From an uncultured Prevotella sp. (GTDB lineage Bacteria > Bacteroidota > Bacteroidia > Bacteroidales > Bacteroidaceae), in contig UQQN01000103.1 in assembly GCA_900543155.1 (NCBI GenBank), forward strand, positions 1 to 7,904: a stretch of DNA of 7,904 bases, read 5' to 3'. This document shows positions 6,366 through 7,904 of this stretch, in pieces. Under the pieces are notes generated by a model. That model had not been told where the DNA came from, searched no databases, and saw nothing but the letters and a program-made list of their open reading frames with translations. The position numbers and the translations under genes are program-made. The first letter of the stretch is position 1. Every line of letters starts with the position of its first letter.

Positions 6366-6550
6366 AGTAGATGTTCGACATTATTTTTACATTGAAAGTG
6401 CGTTATCGGGATGTTGCTGTTTTCCTCGAGCGGAGGTTTCTGTCCCCCGACAACGGGGGAGCCGAAGGGGGCATAGCGGGCTATGTGACTGAGAACGAAG
6501 GAAACAGTTGCGCCCGAGAACGTGCTTTCAATGTGAAAATAGCATCTACT
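6366..6550. repeat. Long imperfect palindrome with nested hairpins (MITE-like or structured-RNA element)
   Basis: Fills most of the 229-bp gap between two operon genes. Outer arms AGTAGATG (6366-6373) and CATCTACT (6543-6550) match perfectly. A main stem pairs 6382-6410 with 6513-6541 (25 of 29 identical as inverted repeat), and an inner stem pairs about 6412-6426 with 6499-6512. The centre holds CCCCCG-ACAA-CGGGGG (6444-6459) and CATAGC/GCTATG (6472-6485), so the whole can fold into a branched structure. Three of the four main-stem differences are G-U pairs on the plus strand (6388/6535, 6399/6524, 6400/6523), as are three in the inner stem. The GC-rich centre differs from the AT-rich flanks. 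No transposase and no clear target duplication are seen. It may be a non-autonomous mobile element, a genomic repeat family, or a structured RNA; open frames across it are by-products. Confidence 0.7.
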
Positions 6551-6575
6551 GATAGTATAAAATAATTTTGAATAC

Positions 6576-7187
6576 CTACTTACTATTGATTGTATTAAAC
6601 ATATCATGCAACTGGTCTTTTACCACAGCATTACCCTCGTCAAAACCCACATCAGCAACAGATTGGCGCATCACACGCACCACTTCGTCTCGATCGGTTG
6701 TTTCATGACCATCAACATAAGCCACACACTGGTTCTGCATTTTATAGTGTGTAATGGCTAAAGTTGCGCCACATACCACACACACCACAGCGGCAATAGC
6801 TGCCACCTTGCGCACAACAGACAAACGGTGGGATCGACTAATAGAACTATTGGTAGAAGAAGTAATCATACCCCCTTCAAATTCAGTCGTCACACAAACA
6901 TTCAATGGTTTATGCTGACAACCAGCATGCAAATCCACATGGTCAGAAGACGAATCTGCCAATGCCTCACCACGCGACCTTGCATAAGCCATAAGTCCCA
7001 TTAACGCACGCACCTCATTAAAAGCAACATCATCCTTGCCTTCATTCACTACATAGTCCCTAAGCATGAACTCTTGGTGCTCTGTAGTTTCAGCATCAAA
7101 ATAGAGCTCCACCAAGTGCAAAGCCTCACTACGCGACAATCTGCTTGCCTTCGCTCCTTCTAATATATGTAGTTTATTACGCTTCAT
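6576..7187 (-). CDS. Anti-sigma-factor-like single-pass membrane protein
   Basis: A 203-residue protein with a cytosolic N-terminal part (1-125), one transmembrane helix (about 126-147, VRKVAAIAAVVCVVCGATLA) and a short periplasmic tail. Residues 17-72 (LSRSEALHLVELYFDAET... ALMGLMAYARSR) follow the short helical pattern seen at the N terminus of Bacteroidota anti-sigma-like proteins, which lack the zinc-binding HxxxCxxC motif; none is seen here. The tail contains QCVAYVDGHETTDRDEVVRVM, resembling a conserved element of these proteins in Bacteroides relatives. The gene starts 39 bp after the ECF sigma gene on the same strand, the usual place for a cognate anti-sigma factor. It would bind the sigma factor at the membrane and release it on an envelope signal. 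This role rests on position, topology and family likeness. The stop codon TAG overlaps an outer copy of a repeat near the palindromic element. Confidence 0.82.
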   Translation of the reverse strand: MKRNKLHILEGAKASRLSRSEALHLVELYFDAETTEHQEFMLRDYVVNEGKDDVAFNEVRALMGLMAYARSRGEALADSSSDHVDLHAGCQHKPLNVCVTTEFEGGMITSSTNSSISRSHRLSVVRKVAAIAAVVCVVCGATLAITHYKMQNQCVAYVDGHETTDRDEVVRVMRQSVADVGFDEGNAVVKDQLHDMFNTINSK

Positions 7188-7226
7188 TATGAATAAAATT
7201 AAGAGAAGATTATTTTGAAAACAGAA

Positions 7227-7754
7227 TCACTTAGAAAATCCATTTTCTGCTTCTCTGTAAATGTCTCTAACCGCCTTTCTCGCTCTCGACAACTGCATTC
7301 GTACAGCAGCAGGATTCATATCGAGCTCTTGCGCTATAAAATCGTAATCAAAGCCGTCACGATCACGCATAAGCAAGACACGTCGTTGTACAGGACTGAG
7401 TTTTTCAGCAATAATGGTCTCGATTCTATTAAAACGCTCCTCTGCAGCATGCTGCAAATCAACATCAACATCAGGTGGAGCATCCTTTTCCTCATCAACC
7501 TGCGTACACATCAAACGCTTCTGTCGTCTCGTTTCATCAATGCTAAGGTTATGAACCGTAGTGGTCATCAAGGCACAAGCCTCATTGTCCGAGCCAATAT
7601 CACCTTGCCTCACCCACAACCTTATAAAAGCATCTTGCAACACATCGTCGGCACAAGCATCGTCGCCAGTAATACGAGCAGCCATTTTCCGTAACCGCCC
7701 CCTCATGCGCTGAAAGGCATTGAGCACAGTGTTCTTATCAGCTGTGTCTGCCAT
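7227..7754 (-). CDS. ECF-type RNA polymerase sigma factor
   Basis: A 175-residue sigma-70 family protein of the extracytoplasmic-function group, with only regions 2 and 4. Region 2 covers about 12-80: the core-binding DDVLQDAFIRLW (36-47) and the -10 recognition part ending in IDETRRQKR (72-80). An acidic linker (86-100) follows. Region 4 covers about 115-165 with LSPVQRRVLLMRDRDGFDYD and the helix-turn-helix IAQELDMNPAAVRMQLSRARK (140-160), which contacts the -35 element. It directs RNA polymerase to a small set of promoters, probably including its own. It heads a same-strand series of an anti-sigma-like protein, a small exported protein and two beta-barrel proteins, so these are its likely regulon. 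The ATG at 7754 gives the normal family length and is preceded by an AT-rich leader carrying a GTTAC/GCGTTATA motif pair. Confidence 0.96.
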   Translation of the reverse strand: MADTADKNTVLNAFQRMRGRLRKMAARITGDDACADDVLQDAFIRLWVRQGDIGSDNEACALMTTTVHNLSIDETRRQKRLMCTQVDEEKDAPPDVDVDLQHAAEERFNRIETIIAEKLSPVQRRVLLMRDRDGFDYDFIAQELDMNPAAVRMQLSRARKAVRDIYREAENGFSK

Positions 7755-7777
7755 GTTTATTTTTTATTTTCTATATA

Positions 7778-7805
7778 TATAACGCAACACCTTGCACTTT
7801 GTAAC
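7778..7805 (-). promoter_or_regulatory. Candidate ECF promoter of the sigma operon
   Basis: On the minus strand TTTTTGTTAC (ending at 7801) is followed after 15 bases by GCGTTATA (7785-7778). A GTTAC -35 element with a GCGT-type -10 element resembles motifs I recall upstream of Bacteroidota ECF sigma genes. It would place the transcription start near 7772, about 18 nt before the sigma start codon. No TAnnTTTG box is found nearby, which favours ECF autoregulation over the primary sigma factor. Confidence 0.45.
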
Positions 7806-7856
7806 AAAAAAACAAAAGAAAAAAATACTACCTAAAACAGAATAAGTTTAAAGCCG

Positions 7857-7891
7857 AAAAAGCCCCACTTGAAATACATCAAGTGAGGCTT
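7857..7891 (-). terminator. Terminator of an upstream minus-strand gene outside the window
   Basis: AAGCCCCACTTGA (7860-7872) and TCAAGTGAGGCTT (7879-7891) form a 13-bp stem with a 6-nt loop. The single difference is a U-G pair on the minus strand but a C-A mismatch on the plus strand, and a run of five T residues follows on the minus strand (7861-7857). This indicates that a minus-strand gene ends just beyond the right edge and is insulated from the ECF operon. Confidence 0.8.
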
Positions 7892-7904
7892 GGAAAAAAG
7901 TTGG

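Noticed and set aside
6488..6505. CTGAGAA ... GGAAAC on the plus strand as a hammerhead ribozyme core
   Set aside because: The required CUGANGA core is not met, since the sixth base is A rather than G, and the expected three-stem layout is absent.
6356..6607. Open frames on both strands across the palindrome (for example 6371-6565 plus and 6356-6607 minus)
   Set aside because: They are mirror products of the inverted repeat, overlap the end of the anti-sigma gene, and resemble no protein.

Overview
The window looks like chromosomal DNA from a Bacteroidota member, most likely order Bacteroidales and perhaps Prevotellaceae. This is an inference from three things. The gene families are a PadR plus PspC-domain pair, a LytTR response regulator, and an ECF sigma factor with a cysteine-free anti-sigma-like partner. 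The start codons lack strong Shine-Dalgarno sequences. Boxes of the form TAnnTTFG-type (TAnnTTTG) precede the regulator genes, as in Bacteroidota primary-sigma promoters. No rRNA, tRNA, CRISPR array, integrase or transposase gene is visible.

Left block (1-2714, minus strand): a PadR-family repressor gene (2271-2639) is followed by a gene for a large PspC-domain membrane protein (269-2155), which ends in a strong intrinsic terminator (181-229). A primary-sigma-type promoter overlapping small repeats lies just upstream of padR. The pair reads as a self-controlled envelope-stress type module.

Middle block (2715-4028): the divergent intergenic region carries a 21-bp-period direct repeat and a TACATTTG promoter box in front of an orphan LytTR response regulator gene (3011-3769, plus strand). 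Downstream of that gene is an unexplained structured segment (3826-3957): a 14-bp stem enclosing a second hairpin, then a terminator hairpin with a T run. It is a candidate small RNA or structured 3' end. A 15-bp perfect inverted repeat (3977-4028) then acts as a two-way terminator between the convergent blocks.

Right block (4051-7805, minus strand): an ECF-type module transcribed right to left. It holds an ECF sigma factor (7227-7754), a single-pass anti-sigma-like protein (6576-7187), a small exported protein (5873-6346) and two exported beta-barrel-like proteins (4913-5797 and 4051-4872) whose C-terminal halves resemble each other. A GTTAC-N15-GCGTTATA motif upstream of the sigma gene may be its autoregulatory promoter. 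The likely logic is that the membrane anti-sigma holds the sigma factor, and its release activates the exported proteins. The operon is interrupted by a roughly 185-bp imperfect palindrome (6366-6550) of nested hairpins, whose arm differences are mostly G-U wobbles on the plus strand.

The most novel-looking pieces are this palindrome, the candidate RNA after the LytTR gene, and the ECF module with paired beta-barrel proteins.
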